Counted from the first letter of the stretch, positions 25,621 to 36,003 are shown. The stretch: DNA of 64,000 nt from Pseudomonas sp. ATCC PTA-122608 (GCF_001952855.1 NZ_LPNO01000008.1:62001-126000); one strand, 5' to 3'. Program-made: numbers and translations. The notes: a model not told the origin generated them from the sequence alone.

Positions 25621-27339
25621 ATGCTGCAGATCGCCACCGGAAAGCTCTTCGGGCGCCCCGTAGGTTGGGAGAACCTACTGCGCGGAATTCTCTATACCAA
25701 CGCCACTTTTGGGAGCGAAGACGTGATAGATACGGCAGCAGGAAGATTGTTGCCTTCTACTAGCTACTCGATTTATCCGCGAGTTCTCGTCTATGAGGTG
25801 CTTGAGAGAATGGAGGCCGAGGAAAGTGGTCCCGGTGTTCTCCTTTCCTCATGCGTTGAGCCGTATCTAAATGATTTTGCCGTAGTGGTTTCATTTGCTT
25901 TGAATTGTGTATGTACGCCGGACATTGATTTGGCACGACGTTTGACGAGTGGCAAAAAGGGCTTGGCCACACCTGCGGCTCCGCATGAATTCGTTCGTCG
26001 TTTCTTCGATGCTGACCTTTGGTGCAAGCCCGAGGAGGTCACATTCCTGCAGGAGTTCACCACTCAACTGATCGGTTTGCCACGCAACACGTTTCTAGGC
26101 GTGATGCGAGCGATCCGGACTTATATAAACGGCATGCATCGTATTGCCGATGATTTAGAGCTGGCGTACACACTGCTAGTAGCTTCCGTTGAGTCGCTAG
26201 CCCAAGACTTTGATGGGCATGAAAGTGACTGGGAGTCCTATGATGAACGTAAGCGGCTTGCAGTTGATGAAGCATTATCTGGTGCAGAGGATGAGCTTGC
26301 GCAGCGGGTCAGAGAGGCACTCTTAAGGGTGGAGCATACGGCTTTGGCGCGTCGGTTTCGTGAGTTCGCTATCTCCCATACGCCGCCCAGCTATTTTCGC
26401 GAAACTTCGTTAGTCATGAATCAGTCTCTTTCACGATCAGACCTCACGGAGGTCTTGGCAGCGGCCTATCAGGCGCGATCCAAGTACATACATCAGCTCA
26501 AGCGGCTCCCAGATGTAGTAGTGCTTGGTAATGGATATGGGGAAACCGCGTTGCATGAACGAGTGGCCTTTTTGACTCTTAACGGGTTATCTCGATTGAT
26601 GCGCAGTGTGATCATTGAATTCGTGAAGGGGCAACCTTCGTTAAAACACGAGGAACACAACTACGTCCTGGAGCGTAGCGGGGTGATTCAATTGCAGATG
26701 GCGCCCCAGTACTGGGTCGGAAATACTGAAGGAAATGTGATTGCCGCTGGTCGACGCAAGCTTGAGGGGTGTCTAGAGCAGTATGCTCCCTGCTTATTGA
26801 AAGAAGATGGGGCAATCCTAACTGACCTGCGGCCGGTTCTAAGCTCTGTAGCAGAGCTTCTGCCGGATGCCAAAAAAGCTGCTCGTTTGCCATACCTGGC
26901 TTTATATGTCCTTTTTAATAGGATTGTTCCAGAAGAACAACGGGCACCTATATCTGAATCGATTAATAGGTTCATTAAACAAGAACTCTCACAACCTTCG
27001 ACGGAGGCGCTTGTCGTACACGTCCTCTTAGGCAAGATGATTAATTGGCCTCTGGAGACTCACCTTCAGGAACTGGAGAGCTATTTCAAGCGGCGTGGGA
27101 AGCCAGGTGGGGTGCGTTTTCCTCGGTTGTTTGAGGCTGCTATCTCACTCGACTTGGCTGAGCGCTACCGTCTAAAGGGTGACATGAAAAAGTGTAGGAA
27201 GATGATTGCACTCGCAGTCGAAAGTCATCCTGGACATCAACGGCTAGTGCAATTGGAAGCGGAGTTTAGGCCAAGCAACCCTATTCATTACGTTGAGGTT
27301 TTATTATCACCCTCAACGTCTGTCGATGATAATGGCTGA
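25621..27339 (+). CDS. HEPN-domain-like protein, putative defence gene
   Basis: 572 residues with no signal peptide. The middle of the protein has the ApeA/HEPN-like layout: LAYTLLVASVESLAQDF, then about 130 residues later YQARSKYIHQLKRL, which gives an R-x4-H catalytic-type motif of HEPN ribonucleases (about residues 286-291). N- and C-terminal parts are not recognised; the C-terminus is helical (LAERYRLKGDMKKCRKMIAL), TPR-like at a stretch. Start chosen at the ATG with AAAGGAG upstream. It lies 61 bp before the DUF5677-like gene on the same strand, between a retron and a nuclease-NTPase, which suggests an abortive-infection role. Confidence in the gene is high, in the domain moderate. Confidence 0.7.
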   Translation: MLQIATGKLFGRPVGWENLLRGILYTNATFGSEDVIDTAAGRLLPSTSYSIYPRVLVYEVLERMEAEESGPGVLLSSCVEPYLNDFAVVVSFALNCVCTPDIDLARRLTSGKKGLATPAAPHEFVRRFFDADLWCKPEEVTFLQEFTTQLIGLPRNTFLGVMRAIRTYINGMHRIADDLELAYTLLVASVESLAQDFDGHESDWESYDERKRLAVDEALSGAEDELAQRVREALLRVEHTALARRFREFAISHTPPSYFRETSLVMNQSLSRSDLTEVLAAAYQARSKYIHQLKRLPDVVVLGNGYGETALHERVAFLTLNGLSRLMRSVIIEFVKGQPSLKHEEHNYVLERSGVIQLQMAPQYWVGNTEGNVIAAGRRKLEGCLEQYAPCLLKEDGAILTDLRPVLSSVAELLPDAKKAARLPYLALYVLFNRIVPEEQRAPISESINRFIKQELSQPSTEALVVHVLLGKMINWPLETHLQELESYFKRRGKPGGVRFPRLFEAAISLDLAERYRLKGDMKKCRKMIALAVESHPGHQRLVQLEAEFRPSNPIHYVEVLLSPSTSVDDNG

Positions 27340-27400
27340 TCTCTAGCTGTGCGTCTTTACTCTTGCGTCGTCGAGCTAAAGTGTCTACAAAGGTAACTTT

Positions 27401-28255
27401 ATGAGAGAAAGAGGCGAAACCCTTAAAGAATTACGCGCAGTTATTCAGGAGCAATTGATACTTGTTGACCTGGCGCTCTATGTCATATCTGAGGGACCGG
27501 TACTCCGCGATGGACAATGGTTGGCCTGCTGCTTGGAGCCTGATCAAGGGCGCGCTACTGGTGCGGTTGCCATGGGAGCTGGACAATCCCTCAACACCAT
27601 CCTCAGGAATTCAACTGAGCGCGGTCTTGCGGTCCGTGATCTCTATCCGATTGCACGATCTGTGGTTGAGGGGTTCATCAATGCTGCTTTTTTTACGACG
27701 CAGCCTGTTGAAGTCTCTCAACGTGCTTTCAAACACGTACAATACGCTGCTTGGAAGCATAAAAATCGCGTAATAGGCACCGGGGCGTTCATGATGACTC
27801 TTGGTGATGGCCCTTCGCCTAAACCGATAGCAGCTAGGCTATTCCCCGAGTTCACCGGCTCAGGGCAAGACTCGTGGTGCTCTCTCAACACACCATCCAA
27901 AATCAACTGTATTGGCAAAGTTGTGCGTGCGTCTGGAGGCGCCTTTTTGGGGGCGTATGCAGGAATCTACTCAGTGTCCTCAGAAATCATACATGGTTCT
28001 GTCTACGGTATGAGTTACTTCATGAGCGCACACAGAGGTCAGGAGCTGACTCACGAAGCGTTTCAGTTAGCAACAGAGGAGCAAATGGTTGACCTGTTGT
28101 CAGCAGTTGGGCACGCCGCCAGCGGTTTTATTGCTGCCTTTGCAAATATTCATCAATTTGGTCCAGTAATTCTTGAGGAACATGACCTATTTAAACGGTT
28201 GTTCAAGTGTGCAACTGGAGACGAATGGGTAGGTGGCGATCCACCAGGCGCATAA
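27401..28255 (+). CDS. DUF5677-like protein
   Basis: 284 residues. It resembles the DUF5677 group: RDLYPIARSVVEGFINAAFF in the first third and YSVSSEIIHGSVYGMSYFM in the last third, where an S-x3-H pattern replaces the R-x3-H of related HEPN-like folds. It is probably an all-helical cytosolic protein. The GGTAAC stretch before the ATG is a weak ribosome-binding site. The short gap to the HEPN-like gene suggests co-transcription and a joint function, possibly as antitoxin or co-effector. No function is known to me. Confidence 0.6.
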   Translation: MRERGETLKELRAVIQEQLILVDLALYVISEGPVLRDGQWLACCLEPDQGRATGAVAMGAGQSLNTILRNSTERGLAVRDLYPIARSVVEGFINAAFFTTQPVEVSQRAFKHVQYAAWKHKNRVIGTGAFMMTLGDGPSPKPIAARLFPEFTGSGQDSWCSLNTPSKINCIGKVVRASGGAFLGAYAGIYSVSSEIIHGSVYGMSYFMSAHRGQELTHEAFQLATEEQMVDLLSAVGHAASGFIAAFANIHQFGPVILEEHDLFKRLFKCATGDEWVGGDPPGA

Positions 28256-28499
28256 TGTACACACCGAATCTCTGTCGTATTCTTAATACGCTTAAACAAC
28301 CTTTATTACCAAATTCTCCCCTTGATCAAAGAGCTTTCAATGGGGGGGATGGTTTTTCGCCACATAGCGTCAGTTGATTTCGAGCTCATTCTGCTTACGT
28401 GGAAGCTTTTAATAGTCCCAGAGGCACACCTACCTTTAGGCGAGTTTGAACATAAGGTATGATCTCAGGGCAGAGGACGATTATTACGACGGATCGATA

Positions 28500-31400
28500 A
28501 TGGAAGTAGATTTAAGGCCAGAAATGGAGCGTGGTTCGAGCCCTGCCTCGCGAGGGGCGGCCGGCGCTTATATAGAAGGAGAACTTGGCGCTCTCTATCT
28601 ACTTGCCCTGCTAACGGGCAATCGGGCACCAGGCATGCCAGACGCGCGGGTGATAAGGGTCCGATTTCAAGGCACTGAGCACGGGTTTAAGTTGGATGAC
28701 CTGATCGCTTTCGGCGTGGGGCCAGCTGGCGACTCCATCCTTGAAATACAGTCGAAGCGGGATATTACATTCTCGCCGGGGGACAGCGTCTATCAAGACG
28801 TCGCCTCCCAGATAGCTCGCAGTGTGGTGAGTTCGGCTCCGGCGGATCGGCACATTCTGGGCATTGCCACGCAGCGAACCAGTCGTAAGATTTCCGGCGC
28901 TTATCAGGATGTTCTCAAATGGGCGCGGACAATGGAGAGTGCGAAGGCGTTCTTTACCCGTCTAGCCGCCAAGGGCATAGCAAGCAAGGATATGCGCGAA
29001 TTTGTCGCGACGACTAGAAAGCACCTGATCGCGGGTGGTGTCGCTGATGAAGATGATGCGATTTGGCGGCTATTGCGTCGGATTCTTATACTTGAGTTTG
29101 ATTTCGAAGCGACGTCACCGATCACCCGAACTTATGGGTACGCGCTCGCACGGATGGCACTAAGCGACGAGGATGTCGGTCGTGCTGAGGCGCTATGGAG
29201 TCGGCTGGTCGACTTATCGATTAAGACCGGTACTACCGGCGGTGTAGTCGATCGTACGGCACTCGGCATGAATCTCGCCGAGGCGGGCTTCAGGCTTGCT
29301 GGTGGCCGTGAATATGACACCGCGCGCGCCAGACTTACCGAGCTTGCGCATAATACGCTTTCACATATTGGTACAAACGTGGCGGGGGTAACCTTGCCGC
29401 GACTTGAAGCAGTCGCTGCAGTCGATGATGCCTGTGAGGGACATCGCTTTGTCGAGGTCCGCGGGGATCCCGGTGTTGGCAAGTCCTGGGTACTTCGCCA
29501 TCTTGCCGAGCGTGTCGCAAGCCATTCACCGATCATTGTTCTCGACCGGGACTCAACCCCCCCGGGTGGATGGCTGCCGTTTTCAAATGCACTCGGCATC
29601 CCTGGATCGGCGGTCGAGTTTCTCACCGATCTGGCCGCAAGCGGGGGCGCGATTCTCTTCATCGATGGCCTGGATATGTTCGACGATGTAGGGCGTCAGC
29701 GTACTATCACCGAGCTCATTAGGTCTGCGAGCTCGATCCCGGACTTCAAGATAATCACCACCACGCGCACGACCGGCAATGTGGATGTCGATATCTGGCT
29801 TGACGATCAGATCGTCAGCTCAATGGGGGGCGTGTGCACGATACAGGTCGAGCCGCTCTCGGATGATGAAGTCGCAACCCTGGCCGATCAAACACCAGAT
29901 CTCCGATCGCTTTTGGCCCCCAGGCATCCCGCCGCCGGACTTGCCAGAAACTTGTATCGACTGTCTCGACTGCTGAAGGTGCCTAGCTCTACCGGAATCC
30001 GTACCGAGGCCGCAATGGCCCGTTTCTGGTGGGAGCGTGCGGACGGCGCGCCTGTAACCGATATTCGAGCTGCGCAGAGGCTGATGGCAGCGCTCGCCGC
30101 CAGCGTCCTGGAAGGTGAAGGAGGGCTTGAAGTTGCCGAAGATTCGGCGGCGCGTTCGCATTTGCTAGGAGCCTTTACGGTCAGGGAAACACAGCGCGAT
30201 CGCCTCGACTTCTATCATGACGTGCTGCGTGACTGGGCGATAGGCAGTTATATCGCCGAGAGCCCTCAGCGTTTGGCCGCAATCGACTTGAGTGGGCCGG
30301 TCTCACCGCGCATAGCACGCGGTGTCGAGTTCGCCGCACGCCTCTCACTCGAGTCCGGTGCAGATTACAGCGCGTGGATCCAGCTGATCGGAAAGCTCTC
30401 GGTCCCCGGGGCGCATGGTTCATGGCGACGTCAGGCAATCCTTGCCCTATCGCGTTCGGAGGCCGCATACGAGCTGCTCGAAAAGTGCAGCGCCGGATTG
30501 CTTGCTGACGACGGGGTTCTCTTTGTCGAATTATGTACGACGATTGCAGCGGTCGAGACAGTAGCGACGGCCGACCTGATGACGATGCCAGAAGGTACCA
30601 AGGTTGATCTGCCGCGCTCTTATCGGATCGATGTCACCGGGTCCGCTTTCAATGTACTGCGCTGGGTGCTGGTGCATGCGGCCGAGATCTCGATATCGGC
30701 GATCGGCGCAGTGATCGAACTGGTTAAGATACAGATTTATCTCCTCAAGCATCTTCAGCCGTTCGCCATCCAAACGGCAGTCATGCTGTTTGCTTGGCTG
30801 CGACAGCTCGACGTTGGCGGTGCCGAGGTTACCATCCCGGGTAGGCTGAATCGTGGGAGGACAGAGAGCGACGGGCGAAGCCGCATGATTGAGCAACTTC
30901 GCATGGTCGCTTTCTTACTCGGCGAATTCGCGCCTGATGAGCTTAAGGCCTATCTCAGGGAGGTAGGCAATGATCAGGATCGCTACAAAGTCGATGATAT
31001 CCGGCAGTATTCCAAAGTGATCGCGCCGGTTGCGCCTGCCGAACTGGCGGAGCTCGTGTTAGCGAGTTTGCTTCAGCCACAGAGGCGGCACCGCCACCAT
31101 GATCGCGCAATGGAGCAGGCTTTCACGTTCGCCGACAACAACTACTTGCCCGCATCGCCGGCGCAGCCTCCGTTTCTGGATCTATTGGAGTCCGCACCCT
31201 CGGAGGGGTTAAAGTTGATCCGAACGCTGGTTGCGGAAGCGATTGCATTCAGCGCCGATGCATGCGCGTCGATAGATCCAGGCTTCACCGTCGATTTTGG
31301 CCGTGGTCCTCGCTTCTTTCCTCGGGCCGACAGCTATCTCTGGTCGCGGGATCAATGCCGTGAATATTCGGCGGCCTCAGGGCTCAAGTCGCTTGAAGCC

Positions 31401-33635
31401 TGGAGTCAGCAGAGGCTAGATGATGGCGCCCCGGTCGATGAAGTGCTCACCGATATCCTCGGGCCTGAGGGCAGTTGCGCGGCGTACCTCCTTGTTGCGG
31501 TTGATGTGCTGCTGTCACATTTCGATATTGCACGGGACGCGTTGGCGCCGTTGATAGCGGATCCAGAGCTGCTTGCTACCGACAGGATGCGCCGGGACCA
31601 TGACCAGTTCGGATTGGGGATTGATCAGTTCGCGATCGGGAAAGAGCCAAATGCGAAAGTCAGGCTCGCCGACTTGAATAGCCGTCTGTCCCGTCGAGCG
31701 ACCTTATTCGACGTGGTGCACCTTTATCTGCAAGATGATCCCGTAGCGAATCGTCTGCGCGAGCAGCTGAGTGCTGCGATCTTGAGCCTTGACCCGATTG
31801 AGTCCTACTCAAACTATAGTGACTCCCGACTCATTGCACGGATTGCCCACAATAGACTCCAGCGATCGAACTGGAGCGACATCGGGGACGGAAGACTTAG
31901 CTATCAGTCTCCTCCTGACGAAGCTGCACATCTTGAGGCGATGGAGAAGCAACGTAGCGCATTAATGCTCTCTAGCGAGATCAAATCGCGCATCGATCTG
32001 GCATTTGATGGCAATGGCGAACACGCTACCGCAGCGACAGCGCGCGATGCGGCCAGCTATGCAAACGGCGACTTTCCCGACGATAGCGATACCGACTACC
32101 TCAAGTCTCGTTCAACCCGACTGATCACGACCGCGTTGCTGGTGGCTCGCGATGGTGATGATGCCTTGCTTGCCGCCAAGGAAATTTGGGTTCGTCAGGT
32201 TGTCGCTATTGCACTACAAGAGCAATCCGATCGCCGACGCGGATCAGAGGATACGCTGCGCTTTAATCGGCCGGCGATTGCCATTCTTACACTGATATAT
32301 CTCTGGGCCCGGCAGGGGAGTGATACGGATCGGAACGCGCTGATCCGGCTTGCGGCGCGCGAGGATCGCAGCGCGTTTCCGGCATTCTCAGTCGGATGCG
32401 GGCGAATTTTCGAAGTCGGGCCCCTGCTTATCAAAGCAGCAATGCGCGCGGCGTTCGCAGGGATGACTTGGCGCTGGAAGCGCTACGATGAGGAGGACGA
32501 GGAAGAGCATGCGTGCTTCGTCGCAGAGCGGGCTGCGGCGGTGGACTCAGCTGTCGCTGCTGAGATCGCCTGGATGGAGGGGGATGCTGAGCCTCTATGG
32601 CCGGCTTGGCCCGAGGAGCGGCCGCTCTTGGCGCGAGGCTCGCGTATCCGAGTTTCAGGGCTCGTCCACTCGGTAGGGCCCGGGGAGGATGAGGCGATGA
32701 ATTCTCCGGTTGTTGAGCAGTCATCGATTATCCATGTCGACAGCCAGGCGGCAGCGCAATGGCTGGCAATGGTCCAAGCTGCTTCCAAGTATGCAATCGA
32801 TTGGAGGCAGGAGCTGGTCGAAGCCTATGTCGACTGGACCTCACGGATAAACGGGCTCGGCCTCCCAGTAGACATCGAAATCGATCGCGAACCACACGAT
32901 TGGAATCGGCACTACTATGCACTGTTCGCCGAGCGGCTGCTTGACGCTGCCGATACATCGTTTGAAACTGATTTAAAGCTCGTAATTGATCTGCCGGACC
33001 ACTCGTTTTGCAACGTCGCGCAGTCTGTTATCCACTCTGCAGACGCGCTCTATTTCAATGATCCGAAACGTCCGGCCGCACGGCATGTCGAACTACGTGT
33101 CCACTTGGCGCAACGGGTGATGCTACTCCACAGGTGGCAATATGCCGGAGATCCGACCTCCTCACGGATCGATAGGGAGAGCGGCGGGATTTTCGCAAAG
33201 ATAATGTTGAACACCTACGATCTGTTCAACGGGACTTATAGCTATCTGCCGCCCGTGCTATTCGACCGCGTCGATCCGCTACTTCCAGCAATGAGACAGC
33301 TGCTGCCAGGTGGCCCGACGGCATTTGTGGCGCGGTGCACGATGAATCTGCTCCTGGTTGCTCCGCGCGAGCGTCATCTCGACTTTCTGCTCGAGGCGAC
33401 TGAAGTATGGTTTGATCGCACGGAGTCTCCCGGACTGTGGGTCGACGAGGGTCTCGGAGGTAGAGTAGTCCAATGGCTGGAAGCGGCGATGAACCAGGAG
33501 CCAGGTTTGCTAGCGCCTGCGCATCCATTGCGTGCTCGTATCGACCGTGCACTCGGGAGGCTAGTAGGGGTTGGTGTTGCCGTAGCCCATGACCTCGAAT
33601 TGAAGGTTGAAGCTGCGGGGGCGCAAAGTAAGTAA
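28500..33635 (+). CDS. Giant nuclease-NTPase, DUF4297/Cap4-like nuclease fused to a STAND-like NTPase (Avs-like)
   Basis: About 1711 residues. The N-terminus (to about residue 130) looks like a DUF4297-type PD-(D/E)xK nuclease: KLDDLIAFG followed by ILEIQSKR gives the D...ExQxK core. Next is a P-loop NTPase: Walker A GDPGVGKSW and Walker B ILFIDGLDMFDD, with a TTTRT sensor-like stretch. More than 1000 helical C-terminal residues, probably repeats, would be the sensor. This nuclease-NTPase-sensor plan is that of Avs-type anti-phage STAND proteins. The frame begins at a TTG (28446); ATG at 28500 is chosen, and ATG 28524 with AAGG upstream is also possible. It is GC-rich, unlike the retron nearby, so probably a separate arrival. 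Confidence 0.75.
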   Translation: MEVDLRPEMERGSSPASRGAAGAYIEGELGALYLLALLTGNRAPGMPDARVIRVRFQGTEHGFKLDDLIAFGVGPAGDSILEIQSKRDITFSPGDSVYQDVASQIARSVVSSAPADRHILGIATQRTSRKISGAYQDVLKWARTMESAKAFFTRLAAKGIASKDMREFVATTRKHLIAGGVADEDDAIWRLLRRILILEFDFEATSPITRTYGYALARMALSDEDVGRAEALWSRLVDLSIKTGTTGGVVDRTALGMNLAEAGFRLAGGREYDTARARLTELAHNTLSHIGTNVAGVTLPRLEAVAAVDDACEGHRFVEVRGDPGVGKSWVLRHLAERVASHSPIIVLDRDSTPPGGWLPFSNALGIPGSAVEFLTDLAASGGAILFIDGLDMFDDVGRQRTITELIRSASSIPDFKIITTTRTTGNVDVDIWLDDQIVSSMGGVCTIQVEPLSDDEVATLADQTPDLRSLLAPRHPAAGLARNLYRLSRLLKVPSSTGIRTEAAMARFWWERADGAPVTDIRAAQRLMAALAASVLEGEGGLEVAEDSAARSHLLGAFTVRETQRDRLDFYHDVLRDWAIGSYIAESPQRLAAIDLSGPVSPRIARGVEFAARLSLESGADYSAWIQLIGKLSVPGAHGSWRRQAILALSRSEAAYELLEKCSAGLLADDGVLFVELCTTIAAVETVATADLMTMPEGTKVDLPRSYRIDVTGSAFNVLRWVLVHAAEISISAIGAVIELVKIQIYLLKHLQPFAIQTAVMLFAWLRQLDVGGAEVTIPGRLNRGRTESDGRSRMIEQLRMVAFLLGEFAPDELKAYLREVGNDQDRYKVDDIRQYSKVIAPVAPAELAELVLASLLQPQRRHRHHDRAMEQAFTFADNNYLPASPAQPPFLDLLESAPSEGLKLIRTLVAEAIAFSADACASIDPGFTVDFGRGPRFFPRADSYLWSRDQCREYSAASGLKSLEAWSQQRLDDGAPVDEVLTDILGPEGSCAAYLLVAVDVLLSHFDIARDALAPLIADPELLATDRMRRDHDQFGLGIDQFAIGKEPNAKVRLADLNSRLSRRATLFDVVHLYLQDDPVANRLREQLSAAILSLDPIESYSNYSDSRLIARIAHNRLQRSNWSDIGDGRLSYQSPPDEAAHLEAMEKQRSALMLSSEIKSRIDLAFDGNGEHATAATARDAASYANGDFPDDSDTDYLKSRSTRLITTALLVARDGDDALLAAKEIWVRQVVAIALQEQSDRRRGSEDTLRFNRPAIAILTLIYLWARQGSDTDRNALIRLAAREDRSAFPAFSVGCGRIFEVGPLLIKAAMRAAFAGMTWRWKRYDEEDEEEHACFVAERAAAVDSAVAAEIAWMEGDAEPLWPAWPEERPLLARGSRIRVSGLVHSVGPGEDEAMNSPVVEQSSIIHVDSQAAAQWLAMVQAASKYAIDWRQELVEAYVDWTSRINGLGLPVDIEIDREPHDWNRHYYALFAERLLDAADTSFETDLKLVIDLPDHSFCNVAQSVIHSADALYFNDPKRPAARHVELRVHLAQRVMLLHRWQYAGDPTSSRIDRESGGIFAKIMLNTYDLFNGTYSYLPPVLFDRVDPLLPAMRQLLPGGPTAFVARCTMNLLLVAPRERHLDFLLEATEVWFDRTESPGLWVDEGLGGRVVQWLEAAMNQEPGLLAPAHPLRARIDRALGRLVGVGVAVAHDLELKVEAAGAQSK

Positions 33636-33881
33636 CAGTGTAGCTATTGATGATTGTCAAATGCGCTTCGAACAATATGAGTGGGAGTAAAGCTTGATAG
33701 GTACCAATAAATGCCTTCAACCGTATGGGCATTTTAGCGGGAGGAGTCTGCTTTTAACTGTTAGTCTCCATCTGTAGAAGGTGGGGGGCGAAACGGTTCC
33801 CGGTACTGTTAACAGGCACCGCTCAGCGCAGCCGAAAGATCCAAACACAGTTAGCGCGTCATGACCAAAATTCAGTTATCC

Positions 33882-34844
33882 CTAAGGCGCGCCGCGGATT
33901 ATCTGAAGTGCCAGTATCACTCGCTGCCAGAAACTAAGTGTCAACAGTCTGTGACGGTAAATGGGCAAAGTGCCAAACAGAATAGGCTCAAGATGGTCCG
34001 CTTGCTTTTGTAAATACTCCTCAGCCACCTGAGTTGGTGTTTTCAGTCGCTGTGATGCACGAGAATATTGTTGGAGACGCTCGTATTGCGGGATCCACTC
34101 TGGGCCCTTATGACCTTTCACAACACCGTCTACAGGAACGATGAGCCTACCACGAAGGCTTGGATCGAAGATGACCCATTCGCCAGACTCTACCGCCGGC
34201 TGCTCTACGCGACCGCCCTTCGAGGCGATCAGGTCGCTTCCCCAAAAAACATTTTCGACGGGATGCTCAACCCTGATGGATATTGGGTTTGCCCCATACC
34301 CCGCGCCCTCACACCAAGAAGTAAGTATGTTTGTGTTTATTTCGAAATGCTCATGCCCGAGGAATTCTGCGGCACATGCCATACTCAAAAGCCTGTCGGC
34401 ATAACCCTGGCTATCCTTTTGGTGAGTGTTGTCGCAAAAGCTACGATGCAAAACAACGGTTTTTTGATTCCTGCGACGAAAAACAGCTTGCGTGTGTTCA
34501 TAAATCTCACGCATCTGGCGCACGCCTTCTTGTATTAAGGCTGGGCTGCCAAAATGCTCCATGAGCACGTCCAAAGCCCCCGCTTTTTGGCCTTCAACGG
34601 GTGTCTGTGTCTGGCACTGGTCTGGATGCCAAGGGAAGCGTGATACACCCATGGCTTGGGTTGCGAGCCATGTGAGGATACCTCGTGGCGCCAATCCCCA
34701 AGTGTTCCAATTGACGATGGGCAGTCCACTTTCGCCGGGAGACTCGTGATCACCGTAGGTCATCATTTTGTAGATTGCTGGGTGCTGAATTAGGAATCGA
34801 TCAGAAATCAAAAAACCGTGCGCGTCAGTTCTGAGAGCCGTCAT
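33882..34844 (-). CDS. Unknown protein, possible ADP-ribosyltransferase fold
   Basis: 320 residues, no signal peptide. I do not recognise the family. The middle carries three separated elements in the order expected of Arg-Ser-Glu type ADP-ribosyltransferases: KTVVLHRSFC (Arg), INTNILTSWCEGAGYGANPI (the Ser-Trp-Cys region where S-x-S is usual) and VESGEWVIFDPSLRGRLIVP (Glu). Spacing is reasonable, but the S-x-S motif is incomplete. A C-terminal hydrophobic stretch (RHRLLTLSFWQRVILALQII) may bind membrane. It lies alone at the end of the first cargo block next to the TraD cluster. It could also be an uncharacterised ICE backbone protein. Confidence 0.5.
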   Translation of the reverse strand: MTALRTDAHGFLISDRFLIQHPAIYKMMTYGDHESPGESGLPIVNWNTWGLAPRGILTWLATQAMGVSRFPWHPDQCQTQTPVEGQKAGALDVLMEHFGSPALIQEGVRQMREIYEHTQAVFRRRNQKTVVLHRSFCDNTHQKDSQGYADRLLSMACAAEFLGHEHFEINTNILTSWCEGAGYGANPISIRVEHPVENVFWGSDLIASKGGRVEQPAVESGEWVIFDPSLRGRLIVPVDGVVKGHKGPEWIPQYERLQQYSRASQRLKTPTQVAEEYLQKQADHLEPILFGTLPIYRHRLLTLSFWQRVILALQIIRGAP

Positions 34845-35253
34845 GCAAAAATCCTGGCGAAAGGTTTTATGTTTATTGATTTATGCATTTACCGCTCTTA
34901 ATCCAGTTATTGACGTCAACCACTTTCGATCCAAGCTCTTGAGTCCGTCAATGGGTGAGAGATGTTAAGAATTCACTGGTAGTAGTCTAGAACCATAAAC
35001 ATTATGTCACTTTTCCGGAAATTACATGCAACTCAGCTATAGCTTTCTACACTCCACTGCTGGATGGTAGTTCTGGTAATACCATGGGTGTGAGCTGCCG
35101 ATCGTAACGACGCGTTTGTACTTCAAAAATACTCGCCACCCCTCTACCAAGATCCCTCAAGCGCAAAGCCTGTGATTGTCGCCCCGAAATCCAAGAGTAG
35201 CTTGATGGCGATGCCCCCGCTGAGGCAGTCCCCCTTACGCGCGGGCGCTACAC
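34845..35253. other. Gap between cargo block and TraD cluster
   Basis: 409 bp with no supported gene. The half nearest 34844 is AT-rich and should hold the promoter of the 320-residue protein. I see no strong terminator, tRNA or long repeat. Confidence 0.4.
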
Positions 35254-36003
35254 TCAGAGATACTTTTTAAAGCTACCTGCGGAGATGCTTACGATAAAGC
35301 CCAATATAGTTGCACATGGCAGCAGTATTACGATCGGGCTTACGGTCATCGGGAGGGCGGGATAGATGATCCAGGGGGCAACCATCAGTGGCATGATCAG
35401 CATCTTGGCCCGATGGTAAATGAACCCCGACTCTCGCCCGGCACCGAACCGTCGAAGGTCACGACGTACGAGGCCGTCCACCAAGCCTGTGAACATTGCC
35501 ACCAGGAACAGGGGGATAGTCAGCGTCAGAATCAAAAGCCTCGCCAGGTAGGTGAGTGCCGCATAAAGCGCCGCGAGTCCGTAGTTTTCTATTTGGACGT
35601 AGGCTAACCCTAGGTAGTACTGAAGATCTCCACCCTTTGAGCTGTTCATCCTTGCTTGTACGGATGAAAGCTTGATCCATTCAATCAACCCCGTTTTCTC
35701 GAAACACCATTCGTATACGAACCCAACAATCCAGCGTGCTGTGTGCTCCGGCTCTTGAATCAAAAGGCTTTGGGTGACCGATTTGGATATCCAGTCGAGC
35801 TCGCTATTCAGCATGTCCCGCGAGTGATGCCATCCTTCTTCCGGCCAGAAGAAATACAATCCGATCCACTCCGTCACAATGCTGAAGAACAGCGAGATCA
35901 GCAGGATGCCGAGTAAGGCGAATGGCAGACCTATGGCTTTACTGAACCAGCCTTTTTCACGGTAATGCTGCTGGCTTTTGGCGGTTTCAGTCACACTTGC
36001 CAT
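35254..36003 (-). CDS. ICE membrane protein (TIGR03747, PFL_4697 family)
   Basis: 249 residues with about four membrane segments, the first at KAIGLPFALLGILLISLFFS. The family features WIGLYFFWPEEGWHHSRDML and LVDGLVRRDLRRFGAGRESG are present. It always neighbours traD in PFGI-1-type ICEs and is thought to support the coupling protein in the inner membrane. It is the last gene of the minus-strand cluster starting at 41493. Confidence 0.88.
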   Translation of the reverse strand: MASVTETAKSQQHYREKGWFSKAIGLPFALLGILLISLFFSIVTEWIGLYFFWPEEGWHHSRDMLNSELDWISKSVTQSLLIQEPEHTARWIVGFVYEWCFEKTGLIEWIKLSSVQARMNSSKGGDLQYYLGLAYVQIENYGLAALYAALTYLARLLILTLTIPLFLVAMFTGLVDGLVRRDLRRFGAGRESGFIYHRAKMLIMPLMVAPWIIYPALPMTVSPIVILLPCATILGFIVSISAGSFKKYL

